A stretch of 64,000 bases of DNA from NCBI RefSeq assembly GCF_027257195.1, contig NZ_JAPDFS010000003.1, positions 240,859 through 304,858 of the forward strand. Direction: 5' to 3'. Positions within the stretch are counted from its first letter, which is position 1. Each line of letters starts with the position of its first letter. The notes under the pieces were generated by a model. That model made no database searches, was not told where the DNA came from, and saw only the letters and a program-made list of their open reading frames with translations. Source of the stretch: Halorubrum sp. F4 (GTDB lineage Archaea; Halobacteriota; Halobacteria; Halobacteriales; Haloferacaceae). Made by a program: the position numbers and the translations under genes. Of the stretch, positions 25,001-33,319 are shown one piece after another.

Positions 25001-25660
25001 GTGATCCCCTTCAGCGACCTCGCGGCCGCGGCGTACTGTCCCCGTCAACTATACTACCGCCGACGCGGGGACGATCGGGACCTTCCGGCGGAGGCGACCG
25101 AGCGGATCGACCTGGCCTACCGATACCCGGAGTTGATCGACGCGCCGGATGCGGTCCTCCGACGGCTCCCGCTCCGCCGTGAGCCGGCCGCCTACCGCCG
25201 GAATCTCTCTCGACTCCGTGAGCGCGACCTGTACGACCGGCTCGTCGACCCGACCGAGACGCGGGCGTTCCTCTCGGGACGGGAGTGTCACGGGGTCGTC
25301 CACAAGCTGCTCGCGGGCGTCGACGACGAACCGCCGATCCCGGTGGTCTGTTCGTCCGGCGAACCGCCGGAGTCGGGCGTCTGGGAGCCCCAGTCGGTTC
25401 GTGCGGTCGCGGCTGCCAAGGCGCTCGCGTGGGACCGGGAGCGTACCGTTCCGCGGGCGATCCTCGAGTATCCCGCGGTCGGCGTCGTCCGGGAGGTCCG
25501 GATCACGACCCGCCGGAAGGCGGCCTATCGACGGACGGTCCGGGCGGTCCGTGCGATCGACGGCCCGCCGGCCCGCGTCGACGACGGCCGGTGTACGACC
25601 TGCGAGTACCGGGAGGAGTGTGGAACCCGCCGTCGCTCGTTGCGCTCGCTTCTGGGGTGA
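25001..25660 (+). CDS. Orphan Cas4/Dna2-like Fe-S protein
   Basis: A 219-residue protein of the Cas4/RecB-nuclease superfamily. The N-terminal Cas4 motif (AAYCPRQLYYRR, Cys13) and the C-terminal cluster C198-x2-C201-x5-C207 (CTTCEYREECG) would hold a 4Fe-4S cluster. The nuclease core is poorly conserved: I see REVRITTRRK where a clean Asp...ExK is expected, so activity is uncertain. No cas1, cas2 or repeats are in the window, so this is a stand-alone member, perhaps a DNA repair protein (inference). It lies between CMI4 and LeuA genes. Confidence 0.75.
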   Translation: MIPFSDLAAAAYCPRQLYYRRRGDDRDLPAEATERIDLAYRYPELIDAPDAVLRRLPLRREPAAYRRNLSRLRERDLYDRLVDPTETRAFLSGRECHGVVHKLLAGVDDEPPIPVVCSSGEPPESGVWEPQSVRAVAAAKALAWDRERTVPRAILEYPAVGVVREVRITTRRKAAYRRTVRAVRAIDGPPARVDDGRCTTCEYREECGTRRRSLRSLLG

Positions 25661-25666
25661 ACGGGG

Positions 25667-25765
25667 CGAGGTGGGACGAGACGGTGTGAGGTGGTACGAG
25701 GTAGTATGGGACGATATGAGGTGGGACGAGGCGGATGGTGTGGGGTGATGCGGGACGTGTGGTGA
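25667..25765 (+). repeat. Degenerate G-rich direct repeats after the Cas4-like gene
   Basis: Imperfect copies of GAGGTGGGACGAG occur at 25668-25680, 25688-25700 (GAGGTGGTACGAG) and 25718-25730, with further decayed units (TATGGGACGA, GTGCGGGACG-like) between and after. The strand bias, almost no C on the plus strand for about 100 bases, is unlike any other gap here. No gene is present. Confidence 0.5.
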
Positions 25766-25830
25766 AAGAACGTCGCTCTCGACCCGGATCTGCCGACGAT
25801 CGGTCGGCGAGTTCGGACACGAACCGTCCG

Positions 25831-25841
25831 TTTTATTATCC
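25831..25841 (+). promoter_or_regulatory. TATA box of the leuA-type transcript
   Basis: TTTTATTATCC predicts transcription starting near 25860-25866. The first AUG (25866) opens a short ORF that is not in the leuA frame, which complicates the choice of the leuA start. Confidence 0.5.
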
Positions 25842-25865
25842 TGAGGCTCATCCGCACGGGTACGA

Positions 25866-25946
25866 ATGACACGAGACACTCGTGGTCGTTCGGAGGATAG
25901 AGCAAGTCGCCTCACGGCGGCTGGCCGTGAAATTCGCCGACAGTAA
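25866..25946 (+). CDS. Possible 26-codon leader ORF ahead of leuA
   Basis: ATG at 25866 runs 26 codons (MTRDTRGRSEDRASRL and onward) to a TAA at 25944-25946. It starts 25-35 bases after the TATA box, the position used by leaderless genes here, and overlaps the leuA N-terminal coding region in another frame. It is Arg-rich with a single Leu, so it does not look like a classical leucine attenuator. It may instead indicate that leuA begins further downstream. Confidence 0.25.
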   Translation: MTRDTRGRSEDRASRLTAAGREIRRQ

Positions 25947-27606
25947 CGCCCACGCACACGCCGACGCTCACGCCGACGCCCGGGGCTTCGTCCCCGACGG
26001 CGGCACCGACCGAACGACACCGACGCGGACCACGGAGAGCCTTTTGAACCCGAACCCATTCACCGATCTCGAGGAGGTACAGCTACTGGACACGACGCTG
26101 CGCGACGGCGAGCAGATGCCCGGCGTCTCGCTCACGCCCGCGGACAAGGTCGACGTCGCCCGCGAGCTCGACGCCGCGGGCGTTCACGTGATAGAGGCGG
26201 GCTCGGCCTGTACCTCGGAGGGCGAACGCGAGGGGATCCGCCGCGTCGCCCGCGAGGGCCTCGACGCCACGGTCACCAGCTTCGCGCGCGGCGTCCGGTC
26301 CGACATCGACCGCGCGCTCGACTGCGACGTCGACGGCGTCAACCTCGTCGTGCCCGCCTCGGACAAACACGTCGAGACGAAGGTGGGGTCGAGCCGCGAG
26401 GCGGTCGTCGAGACCACCGGCGAGCTCGTCGAGTACGCGAAGGACCACGACCTCTGGGTCGAGGTGCTCGGCGAGGACGGCTCGCGGGCCGACCTCGACT
26501 ACCTCGAGCGGCTCATGGGTGCCGGGCTCGACGCGGGCGCGGACCGCGTCTGCTACTGTGACACCGTCGGCGCGGCCGGCCCGGAGCGAACCGCCGAGGT
26601 CGTCTCCCGCCTCGCCGACCTCGGCCCGACGAGCCTCCACACGCACGACGACCTCGGCTTCGGGCTGACGAACGTCCACGCCGGCCTGAAGGCGGGCGCC
26701 GACACCGTCCACGGCACGGTCCTCGGCGTCGGCGAGCGCGCCGGCAACGTGGCGTTAGAGGAGGTCGCGATCTCGTTGGACCGCACCTACGACGTGGACA
26801 CCGTCGACGTCGAGCGGCTCTACCGGCTCTGCCGTCGCGTCTCGGAGGTGACCGGCGTCGCGATCCCGCCGAACAAGGCGGTGTGCGGCGCGAACGCGTT
26901 CGCACACGAGTCGGGGATCCACACCGACGGCACGCTGAAGGACGGGACGATGTACGAGCCGTACCCGCCCGAGACGGTCGGCCGCGAGCGCCGGCTCGTG
27001 CTCGGCAAACACGCCGGACGCGCGGGCGTCGCGGCCGCGCTCGCCGATCACGGCGTCGACGTCGACGACGACGAGCTCGGGGAGGTCGTCTCCCGAGTGA
27101 AGGAGCTCGGCGACCGCGGCAAGCGCGTCACCGACGCGGACCTGCTCGCGATCACCGAGGACGTCCAGGGCCGCGAGCGCGACCGCCACGTCGAGCTCGT
27201 CGACCTCTCCGCGACCTCCGGCGGCAACCTGCCGACCGCCTCGGTGCGGCTCCGCGTCGGCGACGAGGAGCGCGTCGCCTCCGGCACCGGCTCCGGACCG
27301 GTCGACGCCGGTCTCGAGGCGGTCCGTGCGGCGCTCGCCGACGAGACCGGCGGCGTTGACGCCGTCTCCTTCGAGCTCGACTCCTACCACGTCGACGCGA
27401 TCACCGGCGGGACCGACGCCGTCGTCACCGTGGCGGTCGACCTCTCGCGCGGCGATCGGTCGGTATCGGTGTCGGCGTCCGACGCGGACATCACGCGAGC
27501 CAGCGTCGTCGCGATGGTCGACGCGCTCGACCGGCTCTCGGAGCTCGCGGACGACGAACAGGACGCGGACCGGACGGCGACGTCGGTCGGCTCCGCGGAC
27601 GACTAG
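25882..27606 (+). CDS. leuA: 2-isopropylmalate synthase / citramalate synthase (LeuA family)
   Basis: An alpha-isopropylmalate synthase-type enzyme condensing acetyl-CoA with a 2-oxoacid. The HMGL-like barrel starts at QLLDTTLRDGEQMPG and has SLHTHDDLGFGLTNVHAG and GLGERAGN-like (GVGERAGNVALEE) metal and substrate motifs. A linker and a LeuA dimer allosteric domain (about residues 440-550) suggest feedback control. Whether the oxoacid is 2-oxoisovalerate or pyruvate cannot be decided by eye. The start is uncertain: the GTG at 25882 gives a long His/Ala/Asp-rich leader (AHAHADAHADARG); the GTG at 25927 is an alternative. No other leu genes are in the window. Confidence 0.9.
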   Translation: MVVRRIEQVASRRLAVKFADSNAHAHADAHADARGFVPDGGTDRTTPTRTTESLLNPNPFTDLEEVQLLDTTLRDGEQMPGVSLTPADKVDVARELDAAGVHVIEAGSACTSEGEREGIRRVAREGLDATVTSFARGVRSDIDRALDCDVDGVNLVVPASDKHVETKVGSSREAVVETTGELVEYAKDHDLWVEVLGEDGSRADLDYLERLMGAGLDAGADRVCYCDTVGAAGPERTAEVVSRLADLGPTSLHTHDDLGFGLTNVHAGLKAGADTVHGTVLGVGERAGNVALEEVAISLDRTYDVDTVDVERLYRLCRRVSEVTGVAIPPNKAVCGANAFAHESGIHTDGTLKDGTMYEPYPPETVGRERRLVLGKHAGRAGVAAALADHGVDVDDDELGEVVSRVKELGDRGKRVTDADLLAITEDVQGRERDRHVELVDLSATSGGNLPTASVRLRVGDEERVASGTGSGPVDAGLEAVRAALADETGGVDAVSFELDSYHVDAITGGTDAVVTVAVDLSRGDRSVSVSASDADITRASVVAMVDALDRLSELADDEQDADRTATSVGSADD

Positions 27607-27657
27607 ATCCGACCGGCGGGGCGTCGACGAGACTTTTCGGGAGTCCGAGTCACCTTC

Positions 27658-28836
27658 TCAGAGGATCCGACCGTCCTCGTCGGCGCGCCGACCGGTGATC
27701 ACGCTCGGCGTGCCGCCGGTCTGGATGATGTTGAACGCGGTCATCAGGTCCGACCGCGAGATGAGTCCGACCAGTTCGCCGTCCGCATCGAGGACCGGCA
27801 GCCGTCCCACGCCGTGTTCTTGCATCACCTGGAGGGCGGACATCGCGTCGGTTTCGGCCGTAACGGAGGCGATGTCCGTCTCCATCACGTCCTCGACGCG
27901 GTAGGCGTCGCGCTCGACCTCGCGGACCTCGCGGGCGTCCTCGAGGGTGACCATGCCGACGAGGTCGCCGCCGTCCATCACCGGATAGCCGGTGTGGCGT
28001 TCCTCGAACATCCGGCTCATCAGCTCGGCGACGGAGGTGGTCTCGGTCACCGTGTGGAGCCGCTCGTGGGGCGTCATCACGTCCGCGACGGTGACCCCCT
28101 CGAAGACCGCCTTCAGCGTCGTCTGTTGGGCCTCGCCGGAGGCCGCCATGTAGATGAAGAAGGCGAGCACGATGAGGAGCAGTTGGAACGTCAACAGGCC
28201 GAAGACGCCCATCAGGAACGCGAAGACCTTCCCCACCGAGGCGGCTCGCTGCGTCGCCTGCGCGTGCGGCTGGCTGCGCGCGAGAAGCGCCCGCAGGACG
28301 CGACCGCCGTCCATCGGGAACGCCGGCAACATGTTGAAGCCGGCGAGGACGACGTTCAGAACTGCCAAATAACTGAACACGAAGAGCAGGGCGTTCGAGC
28401 CCGCGGGCGCGAGCACGAACACGCCGTAACATACCGCGCCGACAGCGAGGCTGACGATCGGTCCCGCGACCGCGATCCAGAACTCGTGTTTCCAGTCCTC
28501 GGGGAACTCCGTGAAGCTCGCGAGACCGCCGAGCAGCCACAGCGTGATCGATTCGATCTCGTAGCCGTACCGCATCGCGACGAGCGAGTGACCGAACTCG
28601 TGGAGGAGGACGCCGCCGAACAGCCCGAGAACGGCCGCCAGTCCGAGCAGCCACGGGGTGAGGCCGGTACCGATCGCCGCCGTATCGATGCCGGCACCCA
28701 ACGTCTCGTTCATCACGCCGGCGATGGTCTCCACTTCCGAGCCGATGAGGTACGCGAAGAGCGGTAACACGATCAGGAACGTCCAGTTGAGTCTGACCGG
28801 AATGCCGACGACCGTCCCGATCCGGAGTCCACGCAT
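27658..28836 (-). CDS. Site-2 protease family membrane metalloprotease with tandem CBS domains
   Basis: A 392-residue intramembrane protease (M50B). Zinc motif HEFGHSLVAMRYG, and second active-site motif NMLPAFPMDGGRVLRALLA with its metal-ligand Asp. About six TM helices are followed by two CBS domains (about residues 250-370: VADVMTPHERLHTV, and VEDVMETDIASVTAETDAMS). CBS domains bind adenosine nucleotides, so proteolysis may respond to energy state (family inference). The substrate is unknown. It converges with leuA and follows the aminotransferase gene on the same strand by about 40 bases. Confidence 0.94.
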   Translation of the reverse strand: MRGLRIGTVVGIPVRLNWTFLIVLPLFAYLIGSEVETIAGVMNETLGAGIDTAAIGTGLTPWLLGLAAVLGLFGGVLLHEFGHSLVAMRYGYEIESITLWLLGGLASFTEFPEDWKHEFWIAVAGPIVSLAVGAVCYGVFVLAPAGSNALLFVFSYLAVLNVVLAGFNMLPAFPMDGGRVLRALLARSQPHAQATQRAASVGKVFAFLMGVFGLLTFQLLLIVLAFFIYMAASGEAQQTTLKAVFEGVTVADVMTPHERLHTVTETTSVAELMSRMFEERHTGYPVMDGGDLVGMVTLEDAREVREVERDAYRVEDVMETDIASVTAETDAMSALQVMQEHGVGRLPVLDADGELVGLISRSDLMTAFNIIQTGGTPSVITGRRADEDGRIL

Positions 28837-28875
28837 GCCCCGTCGTTGATCGGGCGGGCGTTTAACTGTTGACCG

Positions 28876-30234
28876 TTACTTTTCGAAGGTCTCCTCGATC
28901 GCCGCCTCGAGCGCGTCGATCCCCCGTTCGAGTTCGGCACGCGTGGTGCAGAGCGGCGGCGCGATGAGGATCTGTACGTCCGGCCGTCCGTTCCCGAAGA
29001 GCGCCCCCCGGTCGGCGGCCGCCTCCCGGACCGCGGCGACCGGGTTCTCCTCGTCGTCGTCCCCGGCCCACGGGTGGACGAACGGCTCGCCGGTCTCGGG
29101 GTCGGCGAAGACGACGCTCCAGAGGAACCCGCGGCCGCGGACGGTCTCGACGACGTCGTGGGTCGCCGCCAGCTCCTCGAGGCGAGACTCGAGCACCGGT
29201 GCCAGCTCCCGCACGTCGTCGATGAGGTGTGACTCGTACTCGTCGATCGCGGCACGGCCGGCGGCACAGGCCACGGGGTGTCCGGCGAACGTCTGACCCA
29301 GGTCGTACCCCTCCTCGCGGACCGTCTCGCCGATCCACTCGTCGGCGATCACGCCGGCCAGCGGGGCGTACGCGCTCGTGACGCCCTTCGCGAACGTGAT
29401 CATGTCGGGTTCGACGCCCTCGGTGTCGATGCCGAACCACTCGCCGCAGCGGCCGAATCCGGTGATGACCTCGTCCGTGATCAGGAGCACGTCGTACTCG
29501 TCACAGATCTCGCGGAGCCGTTCGAAGTAGCCCGGCGGCGCGGGGTAGCCGCCGCTCGTCCCGCCGATCGGCTCCATCAGGATGGCGGCCACCGAGTCCG
29601 CCCCCTCGTTCTGGATCACGAACTCCACGTGGTCCGCCGCCTGCTCGGCCAGGTCCTCCGGCGAGTCGGCGTCGAACGCCGTCGGCAGGGGCGGCAGGAA
29701 CTTCTCCGAGCCGGTCGTCGCGGCGTAGCGGCCGAGCGTCGAACGCGTGCTCGGATCCCCGGTGAGCGAGCCGGCACCGGCGGTTCCGCCGTGGTAGGAC
29801 TGCCACCGCGTCAGCACCTTCGGGGCGTCCTGGACCGTCCTCGCGATCTGGGCGGCCGCCTCGTTCGCCTCGCTTCCGGATACCGAGAAGTAGACCTCCG
29901 AGAGCGACCCGGGCGCGATCTCCGCGAGGTCGTCCGCCAACGCGTCCCGGACGTCGTTCCCCTTCGCCGAGGAGACGTAGGGGATCCGCTCCATCTGTGC
30001 GCTCATCGCGTCCGTGATCGCCTCGTTGCTGTGACCCGCGTTCGTACAGTAGAGCTGTGAGATGAGATCGAGGTACGCGGTTCCCTCGTCGTCGTACACC
30101 GTCGCGCCCTCGCCCTCGACGATGGTCATCGCCTCGCCGTCCGGGTCGTGCCAGTGTGGTATCGCCTCACCGTCCGTCTCGCCGCGTCGGGCATGGGGTA
30201 CGTTCTCTTGCATACGTCCGTCATGATTCGCCAT
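28876..30234 (-). CDS. Class III (omega) aminotransferase, PLP-dependent
   Basis: A fold-type I PLP enzyme of about 452 residues. Diagnostic segments are FSVSGSEANEAAAQIAR, RWQSYHGGTAGAGSLTG, ILMEPIGGTSGGYPAPP, LLITDEVITGFGRCGEW and the PLP-lysine region MITFAKGVTSAYAPLAG. The class suggests use of an omega-amino acid or amine with pyruvate or 2-oxoglutarate; the substrate is not evident. The ATG at 30234 is taken; the ATG at 30213 has a TATA element (about 30239-30248) at better leaderless spacing and is an alternative. It diverges from the cupin gene. Confidence 0.92.
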   Translation of the reverse strand: MANHDGRMQENVPHARRGETDGEAIPHWHDPDGEAMTIVEGEGATVYDDEGTAYLDLISQLYCTNAGHSNEAITDAMSAQMERIPYVSSAKGNDVRDALADDLAEIAPGSLSEVYFSVSGSEANEAAAQIARTVQDAPKVLTRWQSYHGGTAGAGSLTGDPSTRSTLGRYAATTGSEKFLPPLPTAFDADSPEDLAEQAADHVEFVIQNEGADSVAAILMEPIGGTSGGYPAPPGYFERLREICDEYDVLLITDEVITGFGRCGEWFGIDTEGVEPDMITFAKGVTSAYAPLAGVIADEWIGETVREEGYDLGQTFAGHPVACAAGRAAIDEYESHLIDDVRELAPVLESRLEELAATHDVVETVRGRGFLWSVVFADPETGEPFVHPWAGDDDEENPVAAVREAAADRGALFGNGRPDVQILIAPPLCTTRAELERGIDALEAAIEETFEK

Positions 30235-30238
30235 ACCA

Positions 30239-30259
30239 CAATAAATCCATTTATGCCGG
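30239..30259. promoter_or_regulatory. Shared AT-rich divergent promoter (aminotransferase / cupin)
   Basis: The AT-rich stretch around 30239-30259 (AATAAATCCATTTATG) supplies TATA-like elements in both directions: TTTATT on the minus strand for the aminotransferase and TTTATG on the plus strand about 26 bases before the cupin ATG at 30280. The two genes are likely co-controlled. Confidence 0.5.
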
Positions 30260-30279
30260 TCCGGAACGACGCGACCGAT

Positions 30280-30666
30280 ATGAGCGAATCGACCCACACC
30301 GACCCCGAACCGGTCGTCAAACGCGCGAGCGAGGTCTCCTACGAGTCCGTCGACGCGGCCGCCGGGCTCCGGAAGGGCGTCCTCCTCGACGAGTCGGACG
30401 GCGCGCCCCACTTCGCGATCCGGCGGTTCGAGATCGACGCCGGAAGCGAGGTTCCTCGACACACCAACGCGGTCGAACACGAGCAGTACGTCCTCGCGGG
30501 CGAGTACGTCGTCGGCATCGGCGAGGAGGAGTACACGGTCGAGGCGGGCGACTCGCTTCTGATCCCCGCGGGCGTCGAACACTGGTACCGCAACGACGGC
30601 GACGAGCCCGGCGCGTTCCTCTGTGCCGTGCCGAACGGCGACGACACGATCGAACTCGTGGAATAG
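30280..30666 (+). CDS. Small cupin-domain protein
   Basis: A 128-residue single-domain cupin. Motif 1 is RHTNAVEHEQYVLAGEYVVG and motif 2 is GDSLLIPAGVEHWYRN; the His and Glu ligands (H-x-x-x-x-H-E, and the motif 2 His) for a mononuclear metal are retained. Small cupins of this kind bind small molecules, isomerise sugars or act as sensors; none can be specified. It is transcribed divergently from the aminotransferase across a short AT-rich promoter, so a linked metabolic role is possible. Confidence 0.85.
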   Translation: MSESTHTDPEPVVKRASEVSYESVDAAAGLRKGVLLDESDGAPHFAIRRFEIDAGSEVPRHTNAVEHEQYVLAGEYVVGIGEEEYTVEAGDSLLIPAGVEHWYRNDGDEPGAFLCAVPNGDDTIELVE

Positions 30667-30699
30667 ATCATCGTTTCGGGAACTTCACGGGGCGATCCA

Positions 30700-31560
30700 G
30701 GGAGAACTGTTCTTACTCTTGAATTGCAAAAAATACACCTATAATATATAGTTTGATGATTAAAATATACTTTTCAAACATGATAAATCAAAATCATAAT
30801 ATAATCTCAAGCTAAATTCACTATACTTCCAATTAGTATAAGTATAATCAATACAAAACTGAAAATTAATAGCAAATAGGATTTTATTCCTTCGCTACTG
30901 TATCCTTGATAACCAATAGCGGCTGCGAAGATAGTTGTATAAATCAACACACTTACCACCTCTAATTCGCCAAAAACCGGCAACAATGAGAGAAACGCGG
31001 CGACTGCCCCAGAAACTCTCCCTTGTATTCGAAGCGAGATCTCACCGTGAGTCTCACTGATTTTCATTATTGCACCACGAGAGACTTCCGCGGCAAGCAA
31101 GGCAAAAGCAACAAAGAAGTATGATTCCGGTAATCCAAACAGAGGAGCTGTAGCCGAAATATGTATTAAATTAGAAACAATCTCTTGTCCGGAGTCATTC
31201 CAGAACTGGGCATAAGTCAGATATATTATGGGTATTCCTACAATAAAGTAAATTGTAGTAATGTTACCTGAATACTTTTCCCAATCTTTTGGGTTATGTT
31301 CTCTAGATCGACGTGATAACGCATCGCTCTCATCATTATCTTGAATTGGTTGCTTCTTTGTCGGTGAACGTCTTGTTTTGCGTGTTTGTGATACATCTGA
31401 TATCCCCTGAGTCATACTCCGTCTTATCGTCTCAAATCCAATAACAACGAGAAGTAGAATACACACAACACCAGCAATGATGTACTCGACAATGTCTCGG
31501 GCTGAATTTGGCATAATTCAAGAAAGTATGACAAGACTGTAAGGATTCCCAATGACATCT
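30700..31560. other. AT-rich island of probable foreign origin
   Basis: Composition flips from strongly GC-rich to clearly AT-rich for about 860 bases, with runs such as AATATATAG and TTAAAATATAC, and returns to normal near 31570. It holds one membrane-protein gene (30807-31514) and about 110 bases of very AT-rich downstream sequence, 30712-30806. I see no integrase, insertion sequence, tRNA or obvious direct repeats at the edges. Confidence 0.8.
30807..31514 (-). CDS. Multi-pass membrane protein of unknown function in AT-rich DNA
   Basis: A 235-residue protein with a single N-terminal TM helix (about 8-27), a charged loop rich in Lys/Arg/Asp/Ser (about 35-82), and four or five further TM helices (about 85-104, 122-145, 165-185, 188-205, 212-233). 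Unlike its acidic neighbours it is Ile/Ser/Lys-rich and uses AT-ending codons, showing a different genomic history. No enzyme motif is recognised. Its transcription is opposite to the cupin gene and it stands alone in the AT-rich island. Confidence 0.75.
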   Translation of the reverse strand: MPNSARDIVEYIIAGVVCILLLVVIGFETIRRSMTQGISDVSQTRKTRRSPTKKQPIQDNDESDALSRRSREHNPKDWEKYSGNITTIYFIVGIPIIYLTYAQFWNDSGQEIVSNLIHISATAPLFGLPESYFFVAFALLAAEVSRGAIMKISETHGEISLRIQGRVSGAVAAFLSLLPVFGELEVVSVLIYTTIFAAAIGYQGYSSEGIKSYLLLIFSFVLIILILIGSIVNLA

Positions 31561-31640
31561 GCCCAAACTGTACTGATCGATCCGGTGTGATCGAAAACGG
31601 CACGTTCGAACCGTCGTTCGACGTCCTCGACCCTCTTGGC

Positions 31641-32444
31641 CTACTCGATCGCGCCGACCCGCTCGGCGACGTAGCCGAACTGGTCGCGGTAGCCGTACGC
31701 CGACAGCAACACGGGATAGAACGGCTCCTCGGCGCGGAGCGGCTCGCCGTCGGCGGTCGCGAAGCGGTCGCCGGCCTCGACGCGCTCGAAGTTGTGCGCG
31801 AACACCTCGTACTCCTCGGCGTCGGGCTTGGGGATCCGATCGCGGAGCCGGAAGACGGGCACGTCCTCGCGCCCGCCGGCGTCGATCACGCCGTCGGAGC
31901 CGGGCGCGGGTAGCGCACCCGTCGCGGCGAGGAACGCCCGCGTCACCCAGTAGGCGTTGTCGGCGGCCGTCTCCGTCCCTTGGAGGCCCGCCTCGATCTC
32001 GATCGTGTGCGGGTGCTCTATCAGTCGTCCCTCGGTGAAGGCGTCCGTCTGGATGACGGCGTCCACCGGGAGGTGCGGCGCGACCGCGCGGGCGACCTCG
32101 TCCATCGAGTCGACGACCGCGAACGGCTCGGCGTACGACTGCGTCGAGTGGATCGCGAGGGTCGTACAGCCGACCAGCTCCGAGCGGAGCCGATGAGCGA
32201 GTCGTCCCTCGTGGACCTCGCTATCGGGATCGCCCGGGAACGACCGGTTGAGGTCGGCCTCGAGGTAGCGAGTCTCCTCCGCGAGCGCCTCCTCGTTCGC
32301 GACGATCAGCTTGATCGCGCGTTCGACCGTCGGCTCCTCGGCGACGAGGCGCTCGACCGCCCGCACTCCGCAGGGCTCGTCGCCGTGGATAGCCGCGACG
32401 ACCGCGACTTCCGCCGGGCCCTCGCCCAGCTCGTAGACGTCCAT
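31641..32444 (-). CDS. Succinylglutamate desuccinylase/aspartoacylase family protein
   Basis: A 267-residue zinc carboxypeptidase-like hydrolase. Zinc ligands HGDE (VVAAIHGDEPCG) and a later His (LAIHSTQSYAEP) are seen, with the substrate-binding ADLNRSFPGDPDS motif (NRxFPG) and the catalytic Glu region HTIEIEAGLQG. It should cleave an N-acyl amino acid or related amide; the exact substrate is unknown. The start MDVYELGEGPAEVAVVAAIHG is set by the beginning of the conserved fold. The AT-rich island lies immediately downstream. Confidence 0.88.
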   Translation of the reverse strand: MDVYELGEGPAEVAVVAAIHGDEPCGVRAVERLVAEEPTVERAIKLIVANEEALAEETRYLEADLNRSFPGDPDSEVHEGRLAHRLRSELVGCTTLAIHSTQSYAEPFAVVDSMDEVARAVAPHLPVDAVIQTDAFTEGRLIEHPHTIEIEAGLQGTETAADNAYWVTRAFLAATGALPAPGSDGVIDAGGREDVPVFRLRDRIPKPDAEEYEVFAHNFERVEAGDRFATADGEPLRAEEPFYPVLLSAYGYRDQFGYVAERVGAIE

Positions 32445-32533
32445 GCCCGATCCAGACGGTCTGCGGGTAAGTCGCGTTCGGATCGGGGACGGTGAGTGTG
32501 ACCTCGAAACGACCCCCCGACGACTCCGACCGC

Positions 32534-33229
32534 TCACTCGACCGGATCGAAGACGAGCACGTCGCCTGTTTCCACGCCGCGCTCGGCGGTCCAGCGGTAG
32601 TTGACCTCGAGGACGTACTTCCCGGGATCCCCATACCTCTGATCCCTCCCGTCCTCGTTCGGTCCCGGTGCCGGCGCGTGGTGGATCCCGGTGATCACGC
32701 CGTCGGCGTCCGCGAACACGATGTCGATCCCGAAGTCCATGTCCTTCATCCAGTACGTCCGAGTTCGAACCGAGTCATGGACGAACAGCATGCCGCGGTC
32801 CTCGGGGAGCGACTCGGTGTCGCTCAGGCCGGTCTCGCGGAGCCCCCGGGTGTCCGCGACCGCCGCCGTAACCTCCCCGAGGACGTCGCCGTCGGTGGTC
32901 TCGACGCTCACCTCCCGCGTCTCGTAGTCCTGGTGGATCGGTTCGGCGTCGGCGTCTTCCTCCTCGTCGTCGTCGCCCTCCGTTTCGGGGTCAGCGTCGG
33001 TGTCGCCTTCGACGTCGTCGCCGGCGGTCTCCTCGGAACCGTCGTCGCCCGCGTCACTCCCGGTCGCGTTCCCGTCCTCGCTTTCGGCGTCGACTTCGCC
33101 CGCGTCGACGTCGGTCGGCTCCGTCGTTTCCCCTCGATCCAGACAGCCGACAAGGGAGGCGGCTCCGAGTCCGCCGAGCGTGCGGAGGTATCGACGGCGG
33201 GATCGGGGATCGGGTCCGGGACGCTCCAT
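32534..33229 (-). CDS. DUF192 domain lipoprotein (Tat-exported)
   Basis: A 231-residue exported protein. The N-terminus has a twin-arginine signal with lipobox (RRRYLRTLGGLGAASLVGC), so Cys29 should be lipid-anchored outside the cell. A long Asp/Glu/Thr-rich linker (about 30-100) leads to the DUF192 domain (about 110-230: RGLRETGLSDTESLPEDRG, MLFVHDSVRTRTYWMKDMDF, GIDIVF). DUF192 proteins are small beta-barrel extracytoplasmic proteins of unknown role. The spacer is typical of haloarchaeal surface lipoproteins. Confidence 0.9.
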   Translation of the reverse strand: MERPGPDPRSRRRYLRTLGGLGAASLVGCLDRGETTEPTDVDAGEVDAESEDGNATGSDAGDDGSEETAGDDVEGDTDADPETEGDDDEEEDADAEPIHQDYETREVSVETTDGDVLGEVTAAVADTRGLRETGLSDTESLPEDRGMLFVHDSVRTRTYWMKDMDFGIDIVFADADGVITGIHHAPAPGPNEDGRDQRYGDPGKYVLEVNYRWTAERGVETGDVLVFDPVE

Positions 33230-33319
33230 GGATCGGGCGTCACTCCGGGCTCCGGCGGCATAAAGCGGTCGTCGACGGTCGGGTGGTCGATTCCGCGCCC
33301 GCCGCGTTCGGTCGACCGC

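Noticed and set aside
30700..31560. The AT-rich island as an insertion sequence or integrated element.
   Set aside because: No transposase, terminal inverted repeats, integrase or target duplication was seen, so only an atypical composition is claimed.
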